From: Hahella ganghwensis DSM 17046
Lineage (GTDB): Bacteria; Pseudomonadota; Gammaproteobacteria; Pseudomonadales; Oleiphilaceae
Length of the DNA stretch: 64,000 bases
Direction: 5' to 3'
Assembly: GCF_000376785.1 (NCBI RefSeq)
Contig: NZ_AQXX01000110.1
Coordinates: forward strand, 1-64,000
Below are positions 43,712 to 52,871 of this stretch, piece by piece (the first letter of the stretch is position 1; the number at the start of each line of letters is the position of its first letter). The position numbers and the translations under genes were made by a program. Under the pieces are notes generated by a model. The model did no database searches and was not told the origin of the DNA. It worked only from the letters and a program-made list of their open reading frames with translations.

Positions 43712-43990
43712 TTAGGTCACAATGACATCCTGCAGGCCAGCTGCTTTAATTGCCTGTCCCAGTGCATCACTTCCCGCTTTCCAATCAATGATTCCACCAT
43801 TGGCTGACAATCTTCGCTGAACCGCCAGAAGCAGCTGTAATCCCGCCGTATCCACCACTTCAACGTTACTTGCGTCAAACTGCACCTTCTTCTCGTATTC
43901 CGGCGCCTGTAATTGTTCATGCAAAGCTTCTACGTTAGCAATCGTCAAACTGGCGGGCAGTGTAATGGCCACACTCTTCTTTCTCGTCAT
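43712..43990 (-). CDS. STAS-domain protein (anti-sigma-factor-antagonist type)
   Basis: A 92-residue single STAS domain: SLTIANVEALHEQLQ, VQFDASNVEVVDTAGLQLLLAVQR, and a C-terminal helix. The usual phosphorylatable Ser position reads DTAGL, with Thr, so it could still be a target of a HATPase-type protein kinase. It overlaps the cheW stop codon (ATGA) and precedes cheR by 14 bases, so it is a true member of the chemosensory operon. Such an insertion is not part of the standard Che2 gene set; a link to the PP2C/kinase protein at 50741 is inferred. Confidence 0.85.
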   Translation of the reverse strand: MTRKKSVAITLPASLTIANVEALHEQLQAPEYEKKVQFDASNVEVVDTAGLQLLLAVQRRLSANGGIIDWKAGSDALGQAIKAAGLQDVIVT

Positions 43991-44496
43991 TTGTCAGTCG
44001 CCTCAATTACCTGGAAAAAGGTTTCCGGATCCAGCAACGAGTCCACATCAATTAACAGCACCATACCCTCGGCTGTATTGACCAATCCTTTCAGATAGCG
44101 AGTATCCAGCTTTGACCCCAGCTCCGGTTTCGCTTTGATCTGAGCGGGTTTGATATCAAGAACGTCTGCCACTCGATCAACCACCATTCCCACAACATGA
44201 TCCTGTGCCTGATCATCGACGGAATGCTTGATAGAGACCAGTATGACAACTGTTTCCCGGTCGTATGGCCCACTCCCTAATGAGAACTTCATTCTCAGAT
44301 CTACGATCGGAACTATACCGCCACGAAACTCAATAACTCCTTTGATGTATTTGGGCACATTGAGAATTTCCCTGGGCTTACTCCAGCCACGAATCTCACG
44401 AACCCGAAGAATATCCAAACCATAAGCATCCTCCCCCATCCTGAATGTCAGAAACTGGGAAGAACGTTCTTCACTCGCACTTTGACCTTGCTTCAT
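43987..44496 (-). CDS. cheW: Chemotaxis adaptor CheW (second copy)
   Basis: A 169-residue CheW domain (FLTFRMGEDAYGLDILRVREI, YIKGVIEFRGGIVPIVDLRMKF, VGMVVDRVADVLDI). The ATG at 44494-44496 overlaps the MCP stop codon and has a GGAAG site; an earlier in-frame codon lies inside the MCP. It couples receptors to CheA. Two distinct cheW genes flank the MCP, which may let the array mix adaptors. Confidence 0.92.
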   Translation of the reverse strand: MKQGQSASEERSSQFLTFRMGEDAYGLDILRVREIRGWSKPREILNVPKYIKGVIEFRGGIVPIVDLRMKFSLGSGPYDRETVVILVSIKHSVDDQAQDHVVGMVVDRVADVLDIKPAQIKAKPELGSKLDTRYLKGLVNTAEGMVLLIDVDSLLDPETFFQVIEATDK

Positions 44497-47400
44497 CAGA
44501 ACACTTCCCAATCGTCTTCATCTGCCTCAGGTTTAGATGTCTTGGGTGGAGGGGCTGCAGACTTATCCTTGTTATTTCCTTTAGAGGAAGTGGCCGCTGG
44601 AGCCGCCATTTTCCTCGGCTGAGTTTTCTGAGGTAGCGTAATACTCAGCTCGTCTTTGGCCTGAAAGAAGGACATGACTTGCACCATCTGCGCAACACTG
44701 TCCAGGGATGACTCTGCCGATGACGCCGTTTCCTCTGCCAACGCAGCGTTCTGCTGGGTAATTTCATCCAACTCTGATATGGCTCGATTAATCTGATCGA
44801 TGCCGGAGCTTTGCTCTTCTGTCGCCGCAGCAATATCTGATATCAGATCTGAAACTTTTTTAACGTTGGCAATGATGTCATCCAGGGTTGAGCCAGATTC
44901 ATTGACTAATTCAGAACCTGCCTGAACTTTTTTCACACTGTCCTCGATCAGTTCCTTAATCTCCTTGGCGGAAGTCGCACTGCGCTGAGCCAGATTCCTG
45001 ACCTCAGTCGCTACTACAGCGAAACCGCGGCCCTGCTCTCCTGCCCGAGCAGCCTCCACAGAGGCATTCAGCGCAAGAAGATTGGTCTGGAAAGCGATAT
45101 CGTCAATCACACTGATAATTTCGGCGATCTTACGACTGGATTCGTTAATTTCCGCCATGGAAGACACCGTCCGTTTTATTACTTCACCGCCCTTGGATGC
45201 TGAGTCCCGCGAATGGTTTGACAGTTGGTCTGCCTGACGAGAGTTATCCGCGGTATTGCGAACATTACTGGCGAGCTCTTCCATACTGGAGGCTGTCTCT
45301 TCCAGACTTGAACTCTGCTTCTCTGTTCTTTCAGAGAGCTGATTGTTACCTGTGGATATCTCATGGTTGGCGGCCCGGACACTCTCTGTTGCCACCAGTA
45401 ATTGATTCACGATACCGTTTAATCGTTCAACGCTGCCATTTACCGAATCCGCGATATTGGCATACTGCCCATTGTAATCTGTGTTCATACGACCACTGAG
45501 ATCACCTTTGGCCATTTTGCTTACAACAGAATCAATGTCTTCAAGTACATTGTCCACCACCTGCACAAACTCGTTCAGGCCTTCTGCCAGTTTCAGGAAA
45601 AACCCTTCCTTGCCTTCTGCAGGAACACGCTCTTTCAAATCACCTTGCTTGGCGGCCAATACCAGTTTTTCCACTTCACTTTCGGCGTTTACCTGATTGG
45701 TGACATCGCGCCATTCAACAACAAACCCAAGAATTTTGCCTTTACTGTCCCGAATCGTACCGGCGGTAAGATCAAAGTGGCTTCCGCCCAATACCAGGCT
45801 GGCTTCATGAGGAGCCTTCAGTTGGGAAAGTAACTGACGTTGGTGGGCAGGATTCTTGTGAAAGAAATCGATGTTCTGTCCGAGCAATTCATCGGCGTTG
45901 AACTGAGGCAGGCGTTTACGAATCTCCGACTCTGCCGCTTTCAATACCCGGGTCACGGAGGGATTCATATAAACAATATTGTAGTGCTCATCAGCTACCA
46001 TCAGAGCCGTCGAGGTAGTTTCGATTGCTTGCTGTAGCCGGGTCATTTCGACCTCTGCCTGTCTTTCCTGAGTGACGTTACGCCACTCAACAACATACCC
46101 AAGGATCTCGCCATTGCCATCTCGAATAGCACCGGCAGTGAGGTCAAACAGCGTGTCGCCCAAAGCAAGATTGGCATCATAGGGGCCAGTCAGACTTTTC
46201 AGTAGCTGACGCTGGTGTGCAGGATTTTTATGGAAGAAATCGATGTTCTGTCCGATCAGTTTATCCGCATCAAATTGAGGTACCTGTTTGCGAATTTCAT
46301 CTTCCGCATCTGAAAGCGTCTTGGTCACCGCAGGGTTCATATAGACAATGTTGAATTGCTCATCTGCCACCATGATGCTGGAGGTGGTCGTTTCGATGGC
46401 TTGTTTGAGGCGAGTCATTTCCACCTCTGACAGTCTTTCCTGAGTCACATTGCGCCACTCCACCACATATCCGAGTATTTCGTCCTTATCATCCCGAATG
46501 GCACCGGCGGTCAAATCAAATAAGGTATCCCCCAACGCGAGATTGGCTTCATAAGGCCCTCTCAGGCTTTTTAACAGCTGGCGCTGATGCGCCGGATTTT
46601 TATGGAAGAAATCGATGTTCTGGCCAATCAGTTTATCAGCGTCAAACTGAGGGACACGTTTGCGAATTTCGTGTTCTGCATCCGAAAGCGTCTTGGTCAC
46701 CGCAGGGTTCATATAGACGATATTAAATTCTTCATCTGCCACCATGATGCTGGAAGTGGTTGTTTCGATGGCCTGCTTAAGACGGGTCATCTCAACCATT
46801 TGGGCACGATCACGTTCAACCTGGGCCTTCAATTGGTCACGCAACTCCCTCATTGAAGCGAATACTCCACCTCCCCCCTCTAAATCCTGATCATAGTTGC
46901 CTTTAGCCAGTTCATCGGTAATGAGTGAGAGAGCTGCAGGCTCAGCACCGAGCGTTTTCATCAGTTTGCGACCAAAACCATAAAGCGCTCCTACACCCAG
47001 AATAATACCGATCGATGTCACAGCCACGACGGTAAACATTTCAGTGTCCAGACTGGCTTCCACTCTGTTGGATATATCTTTGTAGGCGCTAAGAACACCG
47101 TCTTCCAACGCCTCCAGAGACACCTCCAAATTGTCAAAGCTCTGTTGAAAGGTCTGAAAATTAGACGCTGCCTCAGCATAATTTCGGCTATTGATGATCA
47201 TTTCAGCTGATCGCAAGAACGCTCTCATATCCGGTTCGACTTCCTGAACCATCGTCGTCAGCTTTTCAGAAAAGACAATGCCACTGATTCGGGTTAAGTC
47301 CTCCAGCATCCGACCCTTGTGCTCGGCAAACACCTCTCGTGCCTCACTTTGCATCTGGGAATCATTGATCTCCAGAGAGAGAAGATACTGATATATACTC

Positions 47401-47582
47401 CCGCGGACACCATCGTGCCGCATATCCAGATCTCCGACATACCTCAGTTGCTGGACCGAGTTCTCCATCTGCAGCTCATTCTCATGCACCAGCCGTGTCT
47501 GACTGAAAAGGCTGACCAGGATGACCAGCAAAATGACAACAAATAGAGATCCAACCAATACCAGCGAGCGTTTGACGGTCAT
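44496..47582 (-). CDS. Methyl-accepting chemotaxis protein with three tandem PAS domains
   Basis: A 1028-residue receptor. Transmembrane helices at about 8-27 and 183-203 enclose a 150-residue, mostly helical periplasmic domain of four-helix-bundle type. In the cytoplasm come three PAS repeats of 124 residues each (265-636), HAMP-like segments (about 640-745) and the MCP signalling hairpin with [20 protein letters not shown] and [19 protein letters not shown] flexible Pro/Lys-rich tail ends in DWEVF, an xWxxF pentapeptide that tethers CheR/CheB. In P. aeruginosa Che2 the equivalent gene encodes Aer2/McpB, a PAS receptor with a similar tail, but that one is soluble. An AGGAG site precedes the ATG. 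The ligand is unknown. Confidence 0.93.
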   Translation of the reverse strand: MTVKRSLVLVGSLFVVILLVILVSLFSQTRLVHENELQMENSVQQLRYVGDLDMRHDGVRGSIYQYLLSLEINDSQMQSEAREVFAEHKGRMLEDLTRISGIVFSEKLTTMVQEVEPDMRAFLRSAEMIINSRNYAEAASNFQTFQQSFDNLEVSLEALEDGVLSAYKDISNRVEASLDTEMFTVVAVTSIGIILGVGALYGFGRKLMKTLGAEPAALSLITDELAKGNYDQDLEGGGGVFASMRELRDQLKAQVERDRAQMVEMTRLKQAIETTTSSIMVADEEFNIVYMNPAVTKTLSDAEHEIRKRVPQFDADKLIGQNIDFFHKNPAHQRQLLKSLRGPYEANLALGDTLFDLTAGAIRDDKDEILGYVVEWRNVTQERLSEVEMTRLKQAIETTTSSIMVADEQFNIVYMNPAVTKTLSDAEDEIRKQVPQFDADKLIGQNIDFFHKNPAHQRQLLKSLTGPYDANLALGDTLFDLTAGAIRDGNGEILGYVVEWRNVTQERQAEVEMTRLQQAIETTSTALMVADEHYNIVYMNPSVTRVLKAAESEIRKRLPQFNADELLGQNIDFFHKNPAHQRQLLSQLKAPHEASLVLGGSHFDLTAGTIRDSKGKILGFVVEWRDVTNQVNAESEVEKLVLAAKQGDLKERVPAEGKEGFFLKLAEGLNEFVQVVDNVLEDIDSVVSKMAKGDLSGRMNTDYNGQYANIADSVNGSVERLNGIVNQLLVATESVRAANHEISTGNNQLSERTEKQSSSLEETASSMEELASNVRNTADNSRQADQLSNHSRDSASKGGEVIKRTVSSMAEINESSRKIAEIISVIDDIAFQTNLLALNASVEAARAGEQGRGFAVVATEVRNLAQRSATSAKEIKELIEDSVKKVQAGSELVNESGSTLDDIIANVKKVSDLISDIAAATEEQSSGIDQINRAISELDEITQQNAALAEETASSAESSLDSVAQMVQVMSFFQAKDELSITLPQKTQPRKMAAPAATSSKGNNKDKSAAPPPKTSKPEADEDDWEVF
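45675..46790 (-). repeat. Three tandem 372-bp coding repeats (PAS domains)
   Basis: Each unit encodes 124 residues beginning MTRLxQAIETT and ending near EWRxVTQER. Units lie at 46419-46790, 46047-46418 and 45675-46046. Units one and two differ at only about a dozen residues; the third, nearest the HAMP region, is more diverged. Unit boundaries are exact to the base, consistent with tandem duplication. Confidence 0.9.
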
Positions 47583-47622
47583 GTCCAGTCTCCTGACATA
47601 TATCTGTCTTGTAGTTTGAGGT

Positions 47623-48123
47623 TTATTCCGCTTCTTCCCTGATCCCCAGGGCCTTTATCAGGTCCAGCATGATGATCATGCGTCCCGAGTATTCCACAAC
47701 ACCTTGAGCAAACTGCGTACTTCGACTTTTCTTGATTTGAGGCGCCTGCTGAATTGAGGACAAAGGAAAACGAACCACATCCGTCAATTCATCCACAACG
47801 ACACCCTGTACCTTTTCACGGCCGAGTTCCCGAACATTGAACATGACGACGACCGTATGCTTGTCATAATGAAAGTTCTTCAGCCCGATTCTTTTCCGTA
47901 AATCAATAATCGGCACAATGGCACCACGTACATTCACCAATCCGCATTCCCAGGGTTGGGCATGGGGGACCCTGGTCACAGGCTCCCATGCACGGATTTC
48001 CTTGACCTTCATGATTGAAACGGCATATTCCTCACGATTCAGACTGAAAGTCAGATACTCATCTTCGCCTTCTGCCGGAGAAGTGAATTCCTCTTCCTGG
48101 ATTGTCTTATCCTGCTTGGGCAT
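47623..48123 (-). CDS. cheW: Chemotaxis adaptor CheW (first copy)
   Basis: A 166-residue CheW domain ([53 protein letters not shown]). The start at 48121-48123 has GAGGAAA upstream and overlaps the end of cheA by 17 bases, indicating coupling; a longer frame into cheA is not used. It links CheA to the receptors. Confidence 0.93.
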   Translation of the reverse strand: MPKQDKTIQEEEFTSPAEGEDEYLTFSLNREEYAVSIMKVKEIRAWEPVTRVPHAQPWECGLVNVRGAIVPIIDLRKRIGLKNFHYDKHTVVVMFNVRELGREKVQGVVVDELTDVVRFPLSSIQQAPQIKKSRSTQFAQGVVEYSGRMIIMLDLIKALGIREEAE

Positions 48124-50173
48124 AGGTTTCCTCAACCTCCTTCTGAAGCATTGCCAGTCCACCAACATCCAGAATTAACGCCACCCTGCCGTCTCCCAGG
48201 ATGGTGGCACCTGAGACTCCCTGAACCGAGTGATAGTTGTCTTCCAGAGATTTGATCACGATCTGTTGCTGGCTGGAGAGATCGTCGACAAACAATCCAA
48301 AACGTTTATTTTCATGCTCAACGATCACCACAATACCGTTTTCCAGAGCTTTCTCTTCATGACCCACTGGCGCATCCAATGCTTCGGACAACCTCAGGAC
48401 GGGAAGATACTGTCCTCTGAGCTTGATCGCTTCACCTGTCCCTGTCACGTTGTGGACCATCTCGGGGTGAGGTTGCAGTGACTCAATGATAGACACCAAT
48501 GGAATGACATAGACTTCTTCCGCGATATTGACCAACTGACCGTCCATGATGGCCAGCGTCAGCGGAAGACGAATGACAAATCGTGTGCCTTGTCCCAGGG
48601 AAGATTCCACATGAATACTCCCGCCCAGGCTTTGAACATTCCTTTTGACCACATCCATACCAACCCCCCTGCCGGAGAGGTCGCTGGCCTGTTCTTTGGT
48701 GGAAAACCCCGGTAGAAATATCAGTTCAAAAGCCTGTTGGTCGGGAATAAAAGCATCCTCAGAAACCAGGCCTTTGCGCTTGGCTTTGTTGATCAGTATT
48801 TCGGGATTGAGACCTTTGCCGTCATCTTCCACTTCAATCACAATATTGCCGACCTGATGGTAGGCCCTCAGCCAGACAGTCCCATGTTCAGGTTTTCCTT
48901 TTTCAATACGTTCCTCCATGGTCTCAATACCATGGTCAACGCTGTTTCGAACCAGATGAACAAGGGGATCGGTAATTTTCTCAATGACCGTTTTATCCAC
49001 TTCGGTGGATTCTCCGCTCATCACCAGTTCAATGTCCTTGGACAGCTGCTTGCTCAGATCACGCACCATTCGTGGAAAACGACTGAAGCAGAAGGAAATT
49101 GGTAACATGCGAATCTGCATGACTCCTTCCTGCAGCGCACGAGTCTGGCGATGCAGTTGAAGCAGGCCTTGCTGTAGCCGCTCCATGCCCTGAAGTGCTT
49201 CATCTTCACTCAGGAGATTCAGCATGGACTGAGTGATTACCAATTCGCCCACCATGTTGATTAAGGCATCAACTTTGCCAAGGTCAACACGAATAGACTG
49301 ACTCTCGGAAGATCCCGCAGATACGGCTTTTGCCGTCGACGCTTTTTTTGTGGTCGATTCTTTCGATAGTTCCGGGGTTGTATCTTTTGTCTTATCTTCA
49401 GGGATTTGAGGAGAAGAAGAGGTTTCAGCTACAGGCTGAGATATGGCCTCCACAATCGGCACAATTGCCAGATCGCATTCATCTTCAACCCAGGCGAAAA
49501 CATCATCCAGGACCGACTGATCGACAGGGGTGCGCAGAATCAAGGTCCAACCTAGGTAGCTGTTCAGTGGCTCATAGTTTTCCCACTCGGGTAGTTGGTC
49601 TGTGTCGCACGCCACCTCCAACGGGCCTTGCTCCCCCAGTTCCCTGATGATTCGCAAAGGGTCATTTCCGCGAAGCATCATCTCTTTATGAGGCGTGAAG
49701 ACAATTCGCCAGCCAACCAGCTTTTCGCTGCTATCGTCATCAGCAACCGGCTGCGCTGAAGTAGACCCGGAGTTGCCGGTTAACTCCCCGGACATGATTG
49801 CTTCCAGTGGAACAAGGTGCTCAGCCAAGACCTGCTCTTCCAATTGAACACCGGTCTTCGCTGATGTCAGCAAAAGTCGCAGGGCATCCACAGAACCAAG
49901 CAATACATCGACAATTTCCTGGCTAAGCTGACGTTTACCCGCCCTGATTTCGTCAAGCAGATTTTCCATGACATGTGTAAACGCAGCAACTTGCTGAAAT
50001 CCAAATGTGGCGCTTCCCCCCTTAATGGAATGAGCAGCACGGAAAATGGTATTGATTGTTTCTGAATCAACAGAGGCGACATCGAGATTTAACAGACCAG
50101 ACTCAATGTCGTTTACGGCCTCATCACTCTCTTCGAAGAAAACACTGTGGAAACGTGTAACATCAACACTCAT
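48107..50173 (-). CDS. cheA: Chemotaxis histidine kinase CheA
   Basis: A 688-residue kinase: HPt domain with phospho-His48 (AAHSIKGGSATFGF), a Thr/Ser-rich linker around residues 250-300, the dimerisation helices, a HATPase domain (HLVRNSVDHGIE, VEDDGKGL, GFSTKEQASDLSGRGVGMDVV) and the C-terminal CheW-like domain. It autophosphorylates in response to receptors and passes phosphate to the CheY-like protein and CheB encoded in the same operon, and possibly to the receiver of the HsbR-like protein. GGAG lies before the ATG. Confidence 0.95.
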   Translation of the reverse strand: MSVDVTRFHSVFFEESDEAVNDIESGLLNLDVASVDSETINTIFRAAHSIKGGSATFGFQQVAAFTHVMENLLDEIRAGKRQLSQEIVDVLLGSVDALRLLLTSAKTGVQLEEQVLAEHLVPLEAIMSGELTGNSGSTSAQPVADDDSSEKLVGWRIVFTPHKEMMLRGNDPLRIIRELGEQGPLEVACDTDQLPEWENYEPLNSYLGWTLILRTPVDQSVLDDVFAWVEDECDLAIVPIVEAISQPVAETSSSPQIPEDKTKDTTPELSKESTTKKASTAKAVSAGSSESQSIRVDLGKVDALINMVGELVITQSMLNLLSEDEALQGMERLQQGLLQLHRQTRALQEGVMQIRMLPISFCFSRFPRMVRDLSKQLSKDIELVMSGESTEVDKTVIEKITDPLVHLVRNSVDHGIETMEERIEKGKPEHGTVWLRAYHQVGNIVIEVEDDGKGLNPEILINKAKRKGLVSEDAFIPDQQAFELIFLPGFSTKEQASDLSGRGVGMDVVKRNVQSLGGSIHVESSLGQGTRFVIRLPLTLAIMDGQLVNIAEEVYVIPLVSIIESLQPHPEMVHNVTGTGEAIKLRGQYLPVLRLSEALDAPVGHEEKALENGIVVIVEHENKRFGLFVDDLSSQQQIVIKSLEDNYHSVQGVSGATILGDGRVALILDVGGLAMLQKEVEETYAQAG

Positions 50174-50222
50174 GAGCTACTCCATGCTTTTCTGACCATT
50201 GATTCTGGCAGACGATCCGGGG

Positions 50223-50585
50223 CTACCCCAGGACTTTTTTTACCGTGGTAACCAACTGATCAGGATTAAAAGGCTTGACGATCCAGCCGGTAGCACCAGC
50301 CGCCTTACCCTCTCCTTTCTTGTCGGCTCCGGATTCTGTAGTCAACATCAGCAGAGGCGTAAATTTATAATTGGACTCTGCCCGCAAATTTTTAATCAGC
50401 GTAATTCCGTCCATTACCGGCATGTTGACGTCTGTGATCACCAGATCATATTTATTGGATTTAGCCTTCCCCAGTGCTTCCTGACCGTTGGAAGCTTCGT
50501 CAACATGATGTCCAGCTCCTTTCAGCGTAAACGACACCATTTGCCGCATTGAAGCAGAGTCATCCACTGCAAGAATCTTAGCCAT
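50223..50585 (-). CDS. cheY: CheY-type single-domain response regulator
   Basis: A 120-residue receiver: ILAVDDSASMRQMV at the start, phosphoacceptor Asp52 in LVITDVNMPVMDG, TTESG and the KPF of WIVKPFNPDQL. The ATG at 50585 has an AAGGGG site; a longer in-frame start 13 codons upstream does not. As the gene just before cheA, it matches cheY2 in P. aeruginosa Che2. Whether it acts on the flagellar motor or on another output cannot be told. Confidence 0.93.
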   Translation of the reverse strand: MAKILAVDDSASMRQMVSFTLKGAGHHVDEASNGQEALGKAKSNKYDLVITDVNMPVMDGITLIKNLRAESNYKFTPLLMLTTESGADKKGEGKAAGATGWIVKPFNPDQLVTTVKKVLG

Positions 50586-50740
50586 AAAATCCCCTTTCGA
50601 ACCGCACAAATTTTGACCTTTCATACAAGGTTAGCAGCAGTCGTAAAAATCGCACGACGCCATCAGCAGCTTTTAAGCTTGTATGGTTAATTTTTTTTCA
50701 TCTTCCAGAGCCGTGATACAATATTAAGTACCCTGATCAT

Positions 50741-52411
50741 TTAATGGTTGAGATCAATAACGGCTCTGACCTGCCAGTTATCAATATTGAATTCCAACTG
50801 CTGACAAACAGCATTTACCATTGGCAGACCGCGCCCAAAGGTGTCGTCATTGTCTTCCAGATCCAGATTCCCAGGAGAGATGCCCTGGCCGCTGTCTGTT
50901 ACTTCAATTGTTAGATTAATCGGCAGACGACTGGAGATCCTCAGGCCCAGACGAACCCACCCGTCCTTAAGGCTTTGCAAGCTTTCCTGCCTGAGCTGAT
51001 AGTAGTTCTCGAATCCGTTGTCCTCGTTCTTCCTTTCTGAAGACAAACCCAATACACCGTGCTCAAGTGCATTATTGAACAGCTCAGATATCACCATGAA
51101 AACAACTTCCTTATTCTCACGAATCGCCATATGCCGATTCAGCCACTGCCTGACGATCATCAGCGGATCACCAGACTTCAACTGAGGCGGCTGCCATTCA
51201 AATTGCATTGATATGGCAGGTATACCGATAACACCATCGTCTTCATGCGATATTTCTTCTTCTGCATCATCCGGCGCAATTCCTTTTTCAGAACAGGTAA
51301 TCTCAATCAGTGACAAGTCGTCCTGCAAAGCTGAATTAAATTCATAGATGGCCTGTAATACCGTACTAATAAGACTGCCCTTGCTATGACGTAAAGCCTT
51401 GACCAGACTCTCCTCCCCAAACATGTCCCCTTCTGCATTGGCACACTCGGTAACCCCGTCAGTTGTAAAGATCAGCCGGTCAGCTTCGGTGAGAGGTACT
51501 ATTTCAGTGTCTGCTTCAAACTCTTTATCTTCCATGACTCCCAGGGGCATGTGGGTCGACTTGATCACACGATGTATCTGATTTCGCTCCCCCAGAAGAT
51601 AAGCATCCGGTAAACCACCACACCATAGTTCAATGCGGCTTCTGGCCTGGTTGATTTCCCCTGCCGTGGCACAAAAAAACATAGTGTCGGGGAGCAATCG
51701 TTTGAGGATTAGATTTAGTTCCCGAACAATTTCACCGACAGAAAGGTTTCGTTTACTCATGGTCCGAAAGGCTTGAGTTACGGGGATCGAGCCAACAGAA
51801 GCCGCTAATCCATGGCCAGTAAAATCGCCAATGAGAAAGTAAGCTCCACCATCCCACTTTTCATAAAGCAGGACCAGATCCCCGTTGAAAAAAGACACGG
51901 CCGTACAGCGTGTGTCAATTCCCGGAACATTCCTATCGCTGGACTTTTGAGAGGCCTCCATCAAATGACGGGTCATGTCATATTCTTGATGAACGCGACT
52001 GCGGAAATATTCCAATTCCTTGTTTTGCAATAACACCTGACGGTTCAGAATAAGAATACGTTCATGGGCCTTTATCTTCGCCCGCAGAATATTAAAGTTG
52101 ATGGGTTTGACCAGGAAGTCATCGCCCACTTCTAGACTTTGTGCCAGCTCTTCCTCATCCGAAAGAGCTGTCAGGAATATCAACGGAACATGCACTCCAG
52201 CCTGCTCTTTTTTGATGGCCTTGGAGGCAGCAAGGCCATCCATGACCGGCATCAAAAGATCCATGAGTATCATATCCGGCTTGTTTTCGCGCCAAAGCTC
52301 CAGAGCAACTGCACCGTTTTCTGCCACATGGCAGACATGGCCAACGTCTTCCAGTTCCATGACCAGCCGTTTACGGCAATAGGCCTCATCTTCCGCAACA
52401 AGTATTTCCAT
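50741..52411 (-). CDS. Receiver-PP2C phosphatase-serine kinase protein (HsbR-like)
   Basis: A 556-residue protein with three parts: receiver (1-120, Asp51 in MILMDLLMPVMDG), SpoIIE-type PP2C phosphatase (about 160-370; IGDFTGHGLAASVGS, FTTDGVTECANA, QDDLSLIEI) and an anti-sigma-factor-type HATPase kinase (about 420-556; ISELFNNALEHG, VTDSGQGI). This matches P. aeruginosa HsbR, where receiver phosphorylation switches between phosphorylating and dephosphorylating the STAS antagonist HsbA. A STAS gene precedes it by 18 bases. An insert between the two HATPase motifs lengthens the kinase part. A good ribosome site precedes the ATG. Confidence 0.9.
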   Translation of the reverse strand: MEILVAEDEAYCRKRLVMELEDVGHVCHVAENGAVALELWRENKPDMILMDLLMPVMDGLAASKAIKKEQAGVHVPLIFLTALSDEEELAQSLEVGDDFLVKPINFNILRAKIKAHERILILNRQVLLQNKELEYFRSRVHQEYDMTRHLMEASQKSSDRNVPGIDTRCTAVSFFNGDLVLLYEKWDGGAYFLIGDFTGHGLAASVGSIPVTQAFRTMSKRNLSVGEIVRELNLILKRLLPDTMFFCATAGEINQARSRIELWCGGLPDAYLLGERNQIHRVIKSTHMPLGVMEDKEFEADTEIVPLTEADRLIFTTDGVTECANAEGDMFGEESLVKALRHSKGSLISTVLQAIYEFNSALQDDLSLIEITCSEKGIAPDDAEEEISHEDDGVIGIPAISMQFEWQPPQLKSGDPLMIVRQWLNRHMAIRENKEVVFMVISELFNNALEHGVLGLSSERKNEDNGFENYYQLRQESLQSLKDGWVRLGLRISSRLPINLTIEVTDSGQGISPGNLDLEDNDDTFGRGLPMVNAVCQQLEFNIDNWQVRAVIDLNH

Positions 52412-52429
52412 GAGTTTTCTCCCTGAATG

Positions 52430-52732
52430 TCAGGAGATGGTAAATTTCTTGTCAAATCTCGATATTTCAAAAATTTTCATGATCCCAGGGGAGCAATTTA
52501 CGATTTTAATCTTTGCCTTATCTCCCCCCAGATAGCTGCGCATATTCAAGAGCATTCCAAGTGCAGAGCTGTCAATATGCTCCGTCTGCCTTAAATCTAC
52601 GGTATATTCTGCATCCTTGTTATGGGATTCGTAGGAGCTTCGAAATTGCGAAATCTGGCTGAAATCAAATCGCCCCCGGATATCAATGATGACTTTTTTT
52701 TCGTCCGATGAAGCTCTGGACTCAATTGTCAT
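52430..52732 (-). CDS. STAS anti-sigma-factor antagonist (HsbA-like)
   Basis: A 100-residue STAS domain with VIIDIRGRFDFSQISQF at the start and HIDSSALGMLLNMRSYLGG carrying the phosphorylatable serine at about position 55 or 56. AGAGG precedes the ATG. Next to the PP2C/kinase gene it forms the partner-switch pair; in Pseudomonas, HsbA exchanges between the anti-sigma factor FlgM and the cyclase HsbD depending on phosphorylation. Which partner is used here is unknown. Confidence 0.9.
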   Translation of the reverse strand: MTIESRASSDEKKVIIDIRGRFDFSQISQFRSSYESHNKDAEYTVDLRQTEHIDSSALGMLLNMRSYLGGDKAKIKIVNCSPGIMKIFEISRFDKKFTIS

Positions 52733-52871
52733 AAAGAACCTCTGTAACTTGCAGTTAAAAAAACTAAAGATGGTTAAGGTTAAAAAATATGGTCCGTGAA
52801 TATCGAAAACATCTGATAGCCCTACCTAAATAAAGCCAAACTCCAATATCGTTCATCCAACAGCTACCCGA

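Noticed and set aside
45675-46790. CRISPR or mobile repeat
   Set aside because: The repeats are 372 bp, contiguous, in frame and encode PAS domains, so they are an intragenic duplication.
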